Notes: generated by a model from the sequence alone, not told the origin. DNA of 51,034 bases from JAIOSM01 sp964593725 (GCA_964593725.1 CAZQJS010000017.1:1-51034); one strand, 5' to 3'. Numbered from the stretch's first letter, positions 32,501 to 39,789 are shown. Made by a program: numbers and translations.

Positions 32501-35036
32501 TATACCCATCGCTCTGCTCAATCCAGTACAGGATCTGGGGATAATAATATTTCAATAAAAGGTCATTGCCAAGTTCATTGCCAAGGCATGTTGCAATTAT
32601 GACTGCAGTCCTTGCAGGGTCATCACATATCAGCTGGTCATTATCACCAAGATACCCTGCATTTTCAACTGCTTTATAGGCTGTTTCAAGCACCATCTGC
32701 TGGCTTTTTGAAATCTTTGCCGCCTTATCTCCTTCATATCCGAACCTGTCACTGTCAAACTTATAATCATTAATACCCCCTGCAAGAATGGTATAGGTTT
32801 TATCTTCAGCACCCTTGTCAGGATCATAATAGAATTCCCTGTTAACCCGTGAATCTGGAATCCTGGAAATGGAGTATTTTTTATTAATAATATTCTCCCA
32901 CAGTTTTTCAGGAGAATCTGCACCGGGCAGAGTGCATGCCATTCCTATCACCGCTATTTCATCATTAATCCTGTTCTTTTTTGAACTTATGACTTCAAGC
33001 CTGTTCAAATTCTGAAAAAGAAAAGATTTGTTTTCCATATATTTTTTATGTATATCAGGAATGGTCAGCTGATCATTGAAAAATGCAAGGCTGTCTCCCA
33101 CAAGAAAATTGCCCTTTTCCCTGTGTTCTCTGTCATCGTAATATGTATAGTTCTCTTCACCAGGGTTGTTGAAATCAGGCAGAAATCCCTTGGCACCAAT
33201 TAAAAGAGAGCCAATATTCTGTTTTTCAAAGGCACGCTTTCTGTTCTCAAGGCTCTCCTTTTCCCGTATCATGTCCTGTTCCAGCTTCAGCATCATCTTT
33301 GCAAAACCTGTTGGTGCTGTTCTTGATAACAGTCCCACAGTTTCCCCCACAACCACTGTTTCGTTGGTTTCAGATATGATCTTCTGATACTGGCTCTTAA
33401 GGCTCTCAGTCTCAATGATCTCCTTTGTAAAAAGGTAGGCCGTACCCACCTGAACACCTATTTTAGCTCCTCTTTCCACAAGGAATGATGCAAGACCGGA
33501 AATAAAAAAACCTGCAAAACAGGTTGATATTCCACCCGCGAAAATTAAAAAAAGGTCTTTAAGTTCATATTGTTCTTCAATAATATGAGTCACTGCAGCT
33601 TCCCAAAGTACAAGGCTTGACAGTGCTCCCACATGACCGCCGGCCTCCCCGCCCTCAAATATGAATCTTTTACAGCCGCTTTTAATCCCGTTTTTCAACA
33701 TGGATACAGAAGGAGCATGAAGATATGTTTTTGTACCTGCCTTTTCAAGGTCTATAACCTGGGAAGGAATCCCGCCTGCAAAAAGGGCAAAGGGGATTTT
33801 GTAATCTTTAACCATTTTTATATGATCGTTCACAGCAGGGTTAAATGCTTCAATCCCCACAAGGCCTGCACCAAACCTGTCAAGGTTTTGAGCACCATCT
33901 TTCAACATGGTATCTGCAAGGTCATGGGGAAGGCTGCCCACGGCAAAGAACGGCAATGCCCCGGCATTAAAAACCTTTTCTGCAAACCTGGAATTGTCGC
34001 TTATATTGGCCATGGGCCCCTGGATAATGGGGTATTTTGTCCCATGTATCTTTGCAAGGTCAGAATCAACAATCAGAGGATCATATTGATCAACATGAGC
34101 AAGTTTTCCACCAATACCCTTGAAAAAATTTGAGATCATCTCCTTTAAAGTGGTTGTATCCTTTGCAAAATACTTTGCAAAAATACCATCCTGGCCAAGG
34201 TAGAACAGTGATTGAATAAATTGAATATCATTGTCATTAAGGGCAGTTGTTTCTGCTTTAATTCTTTCAAAGAGCTTTCTGCCATGGTCAGGTGCATAGG
34301 CTAACTCCACAGCCTCCTGCTTTAAATCCTTTACAACCTTTGTGCCAAGCTTTGCAAAAACCCGGTATATATTATTGTTATCTGTTTTAATCTGGGTGGA
34401 ATCGTTTTCATCCAGGGATGCAATAAGGGTTTTCAAATTATCTGAGACAGGAGCTTCTCTGGAAAGCCATACCTGGCTGTCCAGCACAACACCGGAAACT
34501 CCTGCTGCAAACATACCGCAGGCTGTATACATTCCCACACCGCCCTGGATAAATACAGGAATATCACAGTTTTTAAGATACCATTGCATGAGAATAAAAG
34601 AAGAGTACCTGGAAACCCTGCCTGAAGCTTCATTCCCCTTTAAGATCAGTGCATGGGGCTTAATCCTGTCTATCTTTTCAAGGATATCAATATCCCTTAC
34701 TTCCAGGGCAATCTTTGTATCGGCAAAATCTGAAAAATCAGCCGGAGTATCATCCCTGTCCAGGGGTGCAACAATGAGGTCAAGATTGCCAGGGCAAAGT
34801 TTTTTAATCTTATTCACCAGATCATGATCCTGGGATGATAACCTTATGCCAAAGAGTATATCTTCCCTTGCAAGCTCTTCAATCCTCCCCAGAATCAAAT
34901 CATTGTCTAAAAATTCCGTATCAAAAATACCAAGCCCGCCGGAATCATGAATTGCCCTGAAATAGTTAAGATCAAAAACTTTTACCGGATTTAAAACCAT
35001 TAAAGGCAATCTTGAATTAATCACTCTTGTTATCAT
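23562..35036 (-). CDS. Giant single-chain iterative polyketide/PUFA-type synthase (ER-KS-KS-AT-KS-ACPx3-KR-DH)
   Basis: 3,824 residues; the ATG has GGAG 7 bases upstream. Domains: a degenerate NMO/PfaD-like barrel 1-235; an active-looking PfaD/NMO enoyl reductase 330-590 (EGGEAGGHVG with H468; FAGGIST); KS1 693-1150 (C903, H1039, H1074); KS2 1176-1625 (C1379 kept, both histidines replaced by F1512 and Y1546); AT 1657-1960 (S1750 in GHSVGE, H1856); KS3 2066-2575 (C2316, H2464, H2504); three ACPs near 2655-2725, 2770-2845 and 2880-2952, with Thr (T2688, T2804, T2913) where the phosphopantetheine Ser is expected; KR 3010-3480 (TGGAGG, S3413, Y3426, N3430); double-hotdog DH 3535-3815 (H3555, D3732). 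No thioesterase or phosphopantetheinyl transferase is seen. It should build a reduced or polyunsaturated acyl chain; the product is unknown. Confidence 0.93.
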   Translation of the reverse strand: MITRVINSRLPLMVLNPVKVFDLNYFRAIHDSGGLGIFDTEFLDNDLILGRIEELAREDILFGIRLSSQDHDLVNKIKKLCPGNLDLIVAPLDRDDTPADFSDFADTKIALEVRDIDILEKIDRIKPHALILKGNEASGRVSRYSSFILMQWYLKNCDIPVFIQGGVGMYTACGMFAAGVSGVVLDSQVWLSREAPVSDNLKTLIASLDENDSTQIKTDNNNIYRVFAKLGTKVVKDLKQEAVELAYAPDHGRKLFERIKAETTALNDNDIQFIQSLFYLGQDGIFAKYFAKDTTTLKEMISNFFKGIGGKLAHVDQYDPLIVDSDLAKIHGTKYPIIQGPMANISDNSRFAEKVFNAGALPFFAVGSLPHDLADTMLKDGAQNLDRFGAGLVGIEAFNPAVNDHIKMVKDYKIPFALFAGGIPSQVIDLEKAGTKTYLHAPSVSMLKNGIKSGCKRFIFEGGEAGGHVGALSSLVLWEAAVTHIIEEQYELKDLFLIFAGGISTCFAGFFISGLASFLVERGAKIGVQVGTAYLFTKEIIETESLKSQYQKIISETNETVVVGETVGLLSRTAPTGFAKMMLKLEQDMIREKESLENRKRAFEKQNIGSLLIGAKGFLPDFNNPGEENYTYYDDREHREKGNFLVGDSLAFFNDQLTIPDIHKKYMENKSFLFQNLNRLEVISSKKNRINDEIAVIGMACTLPGADSPEKLWENIINKKYSISRIPDSRVNREFYYDPDKGAEDKTYTILAGGINDYKFDSDRFGYEGDKAAKISKSQQMVLETAYKAVENAGYLGDNDQLICDDPARTAVIIATCLGNELGNDLLLKYYYPQILYWIEQSDGYKTLNREQKDELQKCLLEGLEGENPGYDPVHGILLNIEASRIAKHLGIRGLNYVIDAACASSFAAIDAAAGELLSGEYDQVIVGGVNTHLAPESFIGFSKMGTLSAKGSFPFDKRADGFILGEGCVIFLLKRMKDAVRDNDNIIGVINSIGSSSDGKGKAIAAPNPLGQKLCIDRCYEKTVQDIKPEDIGFIEAHGTSTIVGDEVEIATLKEKYAGSKAGISSIKSQIGHLLGGSGAAGFLKALLAINHGILPPNCRFENPSDNCDLSDSSLFIVKDPEKWESNGKVKRASVSSYGFGGINYHALIQEYRQDYQLIKRDIFSDTEYDFNDDRVVVAGLGILLGDASNKDEFWDQLQSGKTALSPIPDRIFDNKAYSKEDKSSFYWLPEVKAGIARDFKFDNIKYKMPPTVVRSVERGQLFGLTAASEAVNSSGLQQYLDKGNRAGVILGTIAGERQSKNILRVRRFFVAQLLKSISSIPEDTRESLAKHIISVIEDKIPENNGDTIPGLLSNIISGRIANYFGFNGANYVVDASCASASVAMRNAARDILFKDLDFVLTGGVDTNLYPAALMAFKRMGLLSEGECHYFDSRADGYIMGEGAALHVLTTYKKARQAGMEILGELSAFSVKSSVPDHLLSPSGPVFVSTINECYKKSGIRKQDINHLDLFAFSNIFGDMVEKQVAEECFDHGLYCGNVKPQFGYFRAANPACALAKLMLMVKHGKILPDFNYSSEHTTLNDSKVLKRAEKIITLEQNKPVRFASNVNGIGGNHMHIIASAVPRSLGTKRVKIPATQVEKVRMRDFSYSADEKGQKLRMVALLSGQGAQRSGMMKELYEKDDRINSLMDKGEEIFKAKRGYSLLDMMFSDNPDLNLTENTQPAVFLSSAAIFDRLHAEGFSPDYFIGHSVGEYTALYCNGMIDFDDAMNLIIKRADLMKEAGDEIPGRIMVVFKNEKESETLIRESFISNIYVTNKNSEKQTAISGGRDEITKFCEYLQNRQVAFTRLNLSGAFHTPLLEKASVKLRDYLDTIRLKETRYGKIISNTLGTPYSERRHEVKDLLARQIISPVEFIKSVEYVYASGRTHFIEIGPSRLLVNLLKNINIADYNTAVTVDVKKGEFSSFTDCMGYLRSCNAIFVKPAVLPEPGRRFKEIEPEENKSMEGSKIMARAFDSNRSFLPDDDFEAFKSKNQQYIDNLLFKEYQRQKQEASANLLDKFNFNTEAIMISGVSLGLPGKARKVFAKDNFDAILEGENFIEPIGSEDQERIIDKNITKLYKQPDGSAKFVKITKAEDVIHLAGQLGYFDLTDEYGIKEQYDISMSLGIAAGIEALKDAGIPLVMQYKLSKNGKSVIPDGFALPEEMQEDTGVILTSLFPNGETLIGELENYFYEKFFLKPYEEFENIYYYLMEQVQDVNIKEELTEWFFKAKTRKKKDFNEFKFNRNFLANCCPLGSAHLAQIIKAKGPNTLVSSACASTTLAIGIAEDWIRVGRCKRVIVVGGENATSQRQNQWIGSGFLSLGAATIKKRVSEAAKPFDEDRNGTIIGSGAVGLIIEDRSSVLRRGMNGQAEILGTHIANSGYHTYNIDVPHMTAEMTRFISKVEKQHNLKKSDYAGKLLFMSHETYTPARGGSADAEVKALESTFSKYLNDICISNTKGFTGHTLGAAIEDVVLIKALQKRKAPPIANLKKIPKHFSRLNFSSREKIDSEYGLHLAAGFGSHFAFLFVKRIEENSFENNPGYRSWLKRITKSENPELKLIDNMLCVVSDGRGAMDALEPPSRNTETDVPEPVKAPVVPEIPVAQPGMKANSVDLSEQIKRIIAEQTGYTTDMLEDDLDLEADLGIDTVKQVEIFGSLAAKFGFSVPDDLRLRDLNTIVKLSKYVSTRAGGTDFSRETGLPDTAIDTSDGEPQAASRTESDSDFVKNASDIMEDVRQIIGDQTGYTTDMLEDGLDLEADLGIDTVKQVEIFGSLAAKFKFSVPDDLRLRDLNTIAKLAEYIAEKAGAGTGQAQAGSPEENGSISIEKDVVNSSAKDVSDIIEDVRQIIGDQTGYTTDMLEDGLDLEADLGIDTVKQVEIFGSLAAKFKFSVPDDLRLRDLNTIAKLAEYIASVARGISGSAPGQAVPGTVKESKPGEEQGDTKSEVEQESEFPDLSSPIKRLIVRAEKADPLDHGTGDLKGKTIIVSLDSHGFARKVMEIIKEKNGKVITIGKKNADFKLDLSNVKGCEKGINELKAKYKDINGFIHLAPLDYYFGKTETEGTRSDKEINVAIKSSFIIIKSLFDRLMEKGSIIGTITFDSVIFPYLPDFKDCGAINPAFGGIAGLLKTVNKEMPDTMVKVVDFSYKQPKKSINRIAKVFMDELLSRDKRCEVGYKNKNRYVLTMKTSVADKGRDIIKDNDTMLVTGGAGGITYEIIKKIVRKYKTSLIILDINDIYSTDKKYLDSSTTQPQLMEMLKSDMAGAKPLEIKNALDRLIRVRQSLENIETLKSMGVSVEYNCVDVTDYEAVKGVVDKYEKIDGIFHAAGMEMSQFIPRKELNAFELVVDVKVKGMQNLLKAARDRDYRYFFTFSSVTARFGNEGQVDYTSANDFIGKTLFCQKQLNPDKIYKVYAWTAWDGVGMATNPTVKKVLEERGIKFLPLDQGVKFFMADLLDSNETEMVFSGLDYSFDLDGLLGDPGIVKFPFLDDIVEQNDKSITYSRVLDLERDLFLHDHTMGDVPLFLGSTGIETMAQCAQSMPGNNGRLVEVLDFSIPYGIKLLKGRPKELLITAEKEPDNIYSCTISSQFKNPRGVAMGDPTLHYQGRYRFEDKQLKGKKITIPAFTPVKYDGDVDTLVYNPKRLFMFGLFKTIVDVNSFDGRTLITTIKDSCENEFFKGNKHPDFVAAPVFVDAMFQTGGLLEFFTTNRTVLPFRIESAKFYLAAEKHEEYYCITEKINSGRETNSYNLQLIDKKGNLCVEVSNFEMVKINKLAKEDRILESIEY
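26184..26393. repeat. 210-bp direct repeat, copy 1 (encodes the third carrier domain)
   Basis: By eye identical base for base with 26511-26720, offset 327. It encodes most of the third ACP of the synthase. Identity at synonymous sites implies recent duplication or gene conversion. The first ACP (26870-27065) is related but diverged. Confidence 0.85.
26511..26720. repeat. 210-bp direct repeat, copy 2 (encodes the second carrier domain)
   Basis: Partner of 26184-26393, encoding the second ACP of the synthase. The linkers outside the repeat differ completely, so the repeat boundaries follow the domain. Confidence 0.85.
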
Positions 35037-35140
35037 TTTGAAACTCCATATATATTATCAAAAAATATTGTCAAACCATAAATCATATTAAACACCAACC
35101 CGCCGGTTCCAAACAGTTTCCTTCAATTGCCCCATTGATA

Positions 35141-35156
35141 ATCAATATCTGTGCCA
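35141..35156 (-). promoter_or_regulatory. Sigma-54-like promoter of the giant synthase gene
   Basis: On the minus strand TGGCAC-N5-TTGAT: a perfect -24 hexamer, but the -12 C of GC is changed to A. The start would fall near 35130, about 94 bases before the synthase ATG. A sigma-54 activator gene diverges from it at 35295, which raises the odds that the site is real. Confidence 0.45.
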
Positions 35157-35169
35157 AAGTTGCAGAATG

Positions 35170-35185
35170 ATATAAGATCTTATAT
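35170..35185. promoter_or_regulatory. 16-bp perfect palindrome in the synthase/activator intergenic region
   Basis: ATATAAGATCTTATAT lies 14 bases upstream of the sigma-54-like -24 element of the synthase promoter. It is a candidate binding site for a local regulator, but AT-rich palindromes arise by chance fairly easily. Confidence 0.4.
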
Positions 35186-35249
35186 TTACAATGGTTTTTT
35201 AGTTTGTATTCCAAAGCTGCATATGATATTAAAAGAATAATATACAAAT

Positions 35250-35282
35250 AATGAACATTGATATGCAAAAAATGAACATTGA
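35250..35282 (+). repeat. 12-base direct repeats overlapping the activator's ribosome-site region
   Basis: AATGAACATTGA occurs at 35250-35261 and again at 35271-35282, with a 21-base period (two helical turns). The second copy runs into GAGGAAA, the ribosome site of the gene starting at 35295. This placement suggests an autoregulatory operator. Confidence 0.5.
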
Positions 35283-35294
35283 GGAAATATTATA

Positions 35295-36785
35295 TTGAAA
35301 ACAAAGAGACTCAACCCTGAAGAGAGAAGGTTCTTTAAAACCGTGTACCATGCAGCCTTTGCCAACCCTTTCAGCACCTTAAGAAAAAGGCTTGACCTGA
35401 AAATTGCAGGTCTGTTTCCCTCGGTCAGCAGGAGGGAGAGCATTGACAGATGTATCCAGGAGATCGACCACAGGATAAAGCAGCTTAAAAGAGAAGGCAC
35501 TGCCCACATAAACTCTTTTTCCGGGCGTGACAAGGCAATAATGAGCATTGTATTCCTGTTTGATATTTTCCATAAATTCCGGGATGATTTTGATCAATTG
35601 ATCCTTGACCAGATTAAAGCTGGAGACTCACCTGTAAAGGTTCCCTTTGGGGATGCAACAATTTCAATGTTGATAAAAAGGGGTTTTTCTGAAAAACGTG
35701 CCATCCATTATTTCAGTCTTTCCTTTCAGATGAGAAGGGCCTTTTATTTTATTTCCAAATCCCTTATCGGTTCAACCGTGAGCATGATAAAATTTAAAAA
35801 CCATCTCTGGAATAATATCTTCACAGATGACATAAGCCTTTATGAAAACTATCTCTGGAACAGGATGGAGGACTTTTCAACCCTGCTTCTTGGTGAGACA
35901 GGCACGGGTAAAGGCACGGCTGCCATGGCCATAGGCAAAAGCGGATTTATCCCCTATGATTCCAAAAAGCAATGCTTTGAAGAGAGCTTCATGCATGCTT
36001 TTAACTCTCTGAACCTCTCGCAGTTTCCTGAAAGCCTTCTGGAATCGGAACTTTTCGGCCATAAGAAAGGCGCATTTACAGGCGCTGTGGACAACTACCA
36101 GGGAGTCTTTGACAGATGCAGCCCCCATGGTTCGATATTTCTGGATGAGATAGGGGAGATCCCCAACCATGTTCAGATTAAACTCTTACAGGTACTCCAG
36201 GAAAGGAGCTTTACTCCGGTGGGCAGCCATTCCCAGTGCCGGTTTAAAGGCAGGGTAATTGCAGCCACCAATAAATCGGTTGAAGATATCTTAAAGGGCA
36301 ATGTATTCAGGGATGATTTTTATTACCGCCTCTGCTCGGATATTATTGAGATACCCCCATTGAGAAAGAGAATAGAAGAAGATGCCCTGGAACTTGACAC
36401 CCTGCTTGAGTTTACTGTGGAGCGCATGACAGGCCGTAAATCAGAGCATCTCATTAACAGAGTAAAAAGAGTAATTGATAAATACCTGGGCAGGGATTAC
36501 CAATGGCCCGGCAATGTCCGGGAACTTGAACAATGTGTAAGAAGTGTTCTTTTAAGGCGCAGTTACCAGGGAGAAGCATTAAAAACCAGACCTCCTGTTG
36601 GTATTTCAGAAAAACTCGTTACAGGAATACAAAGGAGAACACTTGACATCCCATCTCTGGTATCAGGCTATTGCGCCATGCTCCACAAAGAGCTTGGCAC
36701 CTATGAAAAGGTTGCAAAAACAGCCGGACTTGACAGGAGGACAGTAAAAAAATATATAGAGGATTATAAGCTTAATCCTTTGTAG
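35295..36785 (+). CDS. Sigma-54-dependent activator with unusual N-terminal domain
   Basis: 496 residues from a TTG start with GAGG about 9 bases upstream. Residues 1-190 are not a receiver, PAS or GAF that I recognise; they look helical, with LFDIFHKFRDDFDQLILDQI and a basic start. The AAA+ part has Walker A GETGTGKG (200-207), GAFTGA (259-264) and Walker B GSIFLDE (280-286). It ends in an HTH, GTYEKVAKTAGLDRRTVKKY. It diverges from the giant synthase across 258 bases that contain a sigma-54-like promoter on the synthase side, so it is the probable activator of that gene. Its stop overlaps the convergent small membrane gene by 14 bases. Confidence 0.9.
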   Translation: MKTKRLNPEERRFFKTVYHAAFANPFSTLRKRLDLKIAGLFPSVSRRESIDRCIQEIDHRIKQLKREGTAHINSFSGRDKAIMSIVFLFDIFHKFRDDFDQLILDQIKAGDSPVKVPFGDATISMLIKRGFSEKRAIHYFSLSFQMRRAFYFISKSLIGSTVSMIKFKNHLWNNIFTDDISLYENYLWNRMEDFSTLLLGETGTGKGTAAMAIGKSGFIPYDSKKQCFEESFMHAFNSLNLSQFPESLLESELFGHKKGAFTGAVDNYQGVFDRCSPHGSIFLDEIGEIPNHVQIKLLQVLQERSFTPVGSHSQCRFKGRVIAATNKSVEDILKGNVFRDDFYYRLCSDIIEIPPLRKRIEEDALELDTLLEFTVERMTGRKSEHLINRVKRVIDKYLGRDYQWPGNVRELEQCVRSVLLRRSYQGEALKTRPPVGISEKLVTGIQRRTLDIPSLVSGYCAMLHKELGTYEKVAKTAGLDRRTVKKYIEDYKLNPL

Positions 36786-36975
36786 TCCCGGCTGCATTGT
36801 CAAGCTTCTTCTGCAGGGCACTGGTTGTTTTATTCACCTCTTTTACAGTATCTTTTGCCCTCTGGATAGTCTCCATTTTTTTTACTCCATCAACTTCTGA
36901 ATTCATATTTTTCATAACAAGCCCTCCAACAATGAGAAGGGCTATGAGCATTATGATTAAAAAGGCTCCCTTCAT
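36772..36975 (-). CDS. Small single-pass membrane protein with coiled-coil tail
   Basis: 67 residues: an N-terminal membrane helix (MKGAFLIIMLIALLIVGGLV) followed by a charged, probably coiled-coil segment rich in Lys, Glu and Asp. A strong AAAGGAGG precedes the ATG, which supports translation. It converges on and overlaps the sigma-54 activator gene by 14 bases. Function unknown. Confidence 0.78.
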   Translation of the reverse strand: MKGAFLIIMLIALLIVGGLVMKNMNSEVDGVKKMETIQRAKDTVKEVNKTTSALQKKLDNAAGTTKD

Positions 36976-37115
36976 AAAGACCTCCTTTCTGTTTAATTTA
37001 AAAGTAAAATTAAAATTGATTTATAGAATAAACTTTTTTTTATTGAAAGAAAAGGCTATAAATAAATACCCGGAGGCCGGGAAAAAATTCATGGGCAAAC
37101 AAGAGAGGTCCGGAT

Positions 37116-38111
37116 ATGAAAAAGAGATTTAAACAGATACCAAAACAGACACTTGGTTTCTTCCCAACCCCTGTTACAGAACTTACCAGATTTGCAGGCC
37201 TTCTTAAAGGGCCTAGAATTTTTATAAAACGGGATGATCTGACAGGGCTTGCCTTTGGCGGCAATAAAACCCGCAAGCTTGAATACCTTGCTGCAGATGC
37301 ACTGAAACAAGGGTGCGACACTTTGATAACAGCGGGAGCTGCCCAGTCCAACCATTGCCGTCAGACAGCTGCGGCTGCTTCTGCCTGCGGCCTTGGCTGC
37401 CACCTTGCCCTGGGTGGAAAAGCCCCTGGCACCCTGGATGGCAACCTGCTTTTAGACGATCTTCTGGGAGCAGAAATACACTGGACAGGCTCCTTTAGAA
37501 AGGGGGAAACAATACCTGATATGGTCAATGATTTAATCTCCCGGGGGAAAAAACCATATGTCATACCCTATGGCGGTTCCAATGAAACAGGTGCTCTGGG
37601 ATTCATTAATGCCATGGAAGAGCTTAAATCCCAGCTCGATGAATCAAATACCATAATAACACATATTGTATTTCCCACAAGCTCAGGCGGAACCCATTCC
37701 GGCATGATGATTGGCAACACAATGTTTGCAGAAGACCGGTTCAGATTAGTGGGCATTGGAATAGATAAAGATGAAACAGGCGGCATCCCGTTAAACAGAT
37801 ATATCCTCAACCTTGTAAATTCAACATGTGAGTTCCTCAACCTTAACTTAAAATACAGGCAAGGGGATATCGTTATTAAAAACAGCTATCTTGGCCAGGG
37901 CTATGGAATTGTCGGAGACCTTGAAAAAAAGGCAATAAGGCTTCTTGCTGAAACAGAAGGAATATTTGTTGACCCTGTTTATACTGGCAGAGCACTCGGG
38001 GGAATGATGGATATGATTAAAAAAGGTGAATTCACTTCAGGTGATTCTGTTCTGTTCTGGCATACAGGAGGAAGCCCTGCACTGTTTCCCTATGCAGACC
38101 AGATAAGATAA
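37116..38111 (+). CDS. PLP-dependent D-cysteine desulfhydrase / ACC deaminase family enzyme
   Basis: 331 residues of the tryptophan-synthase-beta fold. The PLP lysine is K51 in FGGNKTRKLEYL, preceded by KRDDLTG. AAQSNHCRQTAAAA is the substrate loop, and SSGGTHSGMM the phosphate-binding glycine loop. DPVYTGRALGGM near residue 290 is typical of D-cysteine desulfhydrases, which turn D-cysteine into pyruvate, sulfide and ammonia; ACC deaminase and L-cysteate lyase are close relatives, so substrate remains open. GAGAGG lies before the ATG. It starts a three-gene plus-strand run with two membrane proteins and fits the sulfur-amino-acid theme of the region. Confidence 0.9.
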   Translation: MKKRFKQIPKQTLGFFPTPVTELTRFAGLLKGPRIFIKRDDLTGLAFGGNKTRKLEYLAADALKQGCDTLITAGAAQSNHCRQTAAAASACGLGCHLALGGKAPGTLDGNLLLDDLLGAEIHWTGSFRKGETIPDMVNDLISRGKKPYVIPYGGSNETGALGFINAMEELKSQLDESNTIITHIVFPTSSGGTHSGMMIGNTMFAEDRFRLVGIGIDKDETGGIPLNRYILNLVNSTCEFLNLNLKYRQGDIVIKNSYLGQGYGIVGDLEKKAIRLLAETEGIFVDPVYTGRALGGMMDMIKKGEFTSGDSVLFWHTGGSPALFPYADQIR

Positions 38112-38124
38112 TAATTAATAAAAC

Positions 38125-39054
38125 ATGGGAAAATTGATAATGACAAAACCTGTAATAAGAAAAATATACTGGTCCATGCTTGGTATCATGCTTGGGGCTA
38201 CACTCTTTTTTTCCCCAAGTTTTGAAATACCCATGCTTGATAAAAAAGCTGATACATATTTTACAGAGTCAATAAGCAAAGCTGGCATTGCCTATGCAAC
38301 ATGCAGGCTGATCAACGGCTCTGTCTCCATAATTCAGAATTCAAATCTCTCCCTTGAACCTGCCGGCGTGGGAGTTTCCCTTGCCCTGGGACAGATTCTG
38401 GACCCCCTGGATGATATGACGGAACGTCTGTCTGATGTGCTTGTAACTGCCATTGTTGCCCTGGGTGCACAGAAACTTGTCCATGAAATAAGCATGGAAA
38501 TTGCTCCTGTTATTATTGCAGTTTTCCTTGTTATTCTTTCCATATTAATATGGTTTAATAATCAAAGGATAAAATCCTTTCAGAGAGTTACAATAAAAAT
38601 CATCTTTATTGTAATGATTTTAAGGTTTTGCCTTCCCATATCATCCATTTTAAATGATTATTTGTATGCCCATTTTTTCGAGGCAAAAATAACCCATGCC
38701 AAACAGGAACTCTCCCTTGCCACGGTTGATCTTGACAGAATGAAGACATTTTCCCTGCCGGAAATTGACGGTCTTCTTGGAACAATTAAAAACAGTGCCT
38801 CCCTGGTTATTGATAAGTCCATTGCATTGAAGGATGCCCTGGCATGCATAAAGAAAAACCTGAACAATATTATTTCCAACCTTATCCTGCTTACAACGCT
38901 CTATGTTGGGATATTCATCATCCAGGTGCTTATACTCCCACTTCTGATATTCCTGCTGCTTGTCAAAACAGCAAATTCCCTTTTTGCAGGCAGAATCCCG
39001 GTAATTTTACACACACATGGAAAAGAGAAACAAAAACCTGTTAAAATAACATAG
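38125..39054 (+). CDS. Multipass membrane protein, unknown family
   Basis: 309 residues. One hydrophobic segment near 16-30 may be a signal anchor; further membrane segments lie near 128-145, 153-172 and 246-280. Between them is an extracytoplasmic region without cysteine pairs and a long charged helical stretch (about 185-240). A second ATG at codon 6 is possible. It follows the PLP enzyme by 13 bases and precedes the DUF554 gene by 48, so all three may be cotranscribed. I do not recognise a family. Confidence 0.75.
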   Translation: MGKLIMTKPVIRKIYWSMLGIMLGATLFFSPSFEIPMLDKKADTYFTESISKAGIAYATCRLINGSVSIIQNSNLSLEPAGVGVSLALGQILDPLDDMTERLSDVLVTAIVALGAQKLVHEISMEIAPVIIAVFLVILSILIWFNNQRIKSFQRVTIKIIFIVMILRFCLPISSILNDYLYAHFFEAKITHAKQELSLATVDLDRMKTFSLPEIDGLLGTIKNSASLVIDKSIALKDALACIKKNLNNIISNLILLTTLYVGIFIIQVLILPLLIFLLLVKTANSLFAGRIPVILHTHGKEKQKPVKIT

Positions 39055-39102
39055 AATAAAGTAAAGTCAGAATTTTGATTTAAAAATTACGGGGGGAAAC
39101 TT

Positions 39103-39789
39103 GTGCTGGGCACCTTTGTAAATGTTGCGGCCATTCTTGCAGGCGGTCTTGCAGGATTAATTTTTAAGGGCAGGATATCTGAAAAATATAACAAAACAAT
39201 CATGCAGGCCATAAGTCTTGGAGTTATACTTGTAGGCCTTAAAGGGGCGTTCAGATGTGATAATTTTATCCTGATCATTATATCCCTTGCCCTGGGAAGC
39301 CTTATTGGAGAACTTTGCAGGATCGAATCCCGGCTAAAAAGCATGGGGGAACTCCTTGAAAAGAAATTTTCAAAGCCAGGTTCAAACTTTGCATCAGGCT
39401 TTGTTGCAACTTCCCTGCTTTTCTGCATTGGAGCCATGGCCATTGTAGGTTCCCTGGAAAGCGGACTCACAGGTGATCATACAACCCTTTTTGCAAAATC
39501 GACCATTGACGGCATCACAGCCATGATCTTTTCTTCCACCATGGGTGCAGGGGTTCTGTTCTCCTCGGTTTCAGTCTTTTTATACCAGGGTTCCATAACA
39601 CTTGCAGCCGTATATATCAAACCTTTTCTGGTGCCTGAAGTCATAGCCCAGATGTCATCGGTTGGAGGATTATTAATAGTTGCAATCGGCATAAACATGC
39701 TTGGCAGGCATAAAATCCGTGTTGGCAATATGCTGCCCGGAGTTTCAATCCCCCTGATATACTATATTGCCATGGAGATCATCACCTGA
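39103..39789 (+). CDS. DUF554 (YdfK/YqgA-type) membrane protein
   Basis: 228 residues starting at GTG behind GGGGGGAAA. The opening GTFVNVAAILAGGLAGLIF, then LGVILVGLKGAF and GSLIGELCRIESRL, fit the DUF554 family, with six to seven membrane helices and repeated GxxxG. LFCIGAMAIVGSLESGLTGD and the MIFSSTMGAGV segment are also typical. The transported or bound compound is unknown. It overlaps the convergent nitroreductase gene by 8 bases. Confidence 0.9.
   Translation: MLGTFVNVAAILAGGLAGLIFKGRISEKYNKTIMQAISLGVILVGLKGAFRCDNFILIIISLALGSLIGELCRIESRLKSMGELLEKKFSKPGSNFASGFVATSLLFCIGAMAIVGSLESGLTGDHTTLFAKSTIDGITAMIFSSTMGAGVLFSSVSVFLYQGSITLAAVYIKPFLVPEVIAQMSSVGGLLIVAIGINMLGRHKIRVGNMLPGVSIPLIYYIAMEIIT

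Noticed and set aside
35046..35080. TTGACA with a nearby TATA-like box before the synthase as a sigma-70 promoter
   Set aside because: The spacing between the boxes is only about 11 bases, too short for sigma-70.
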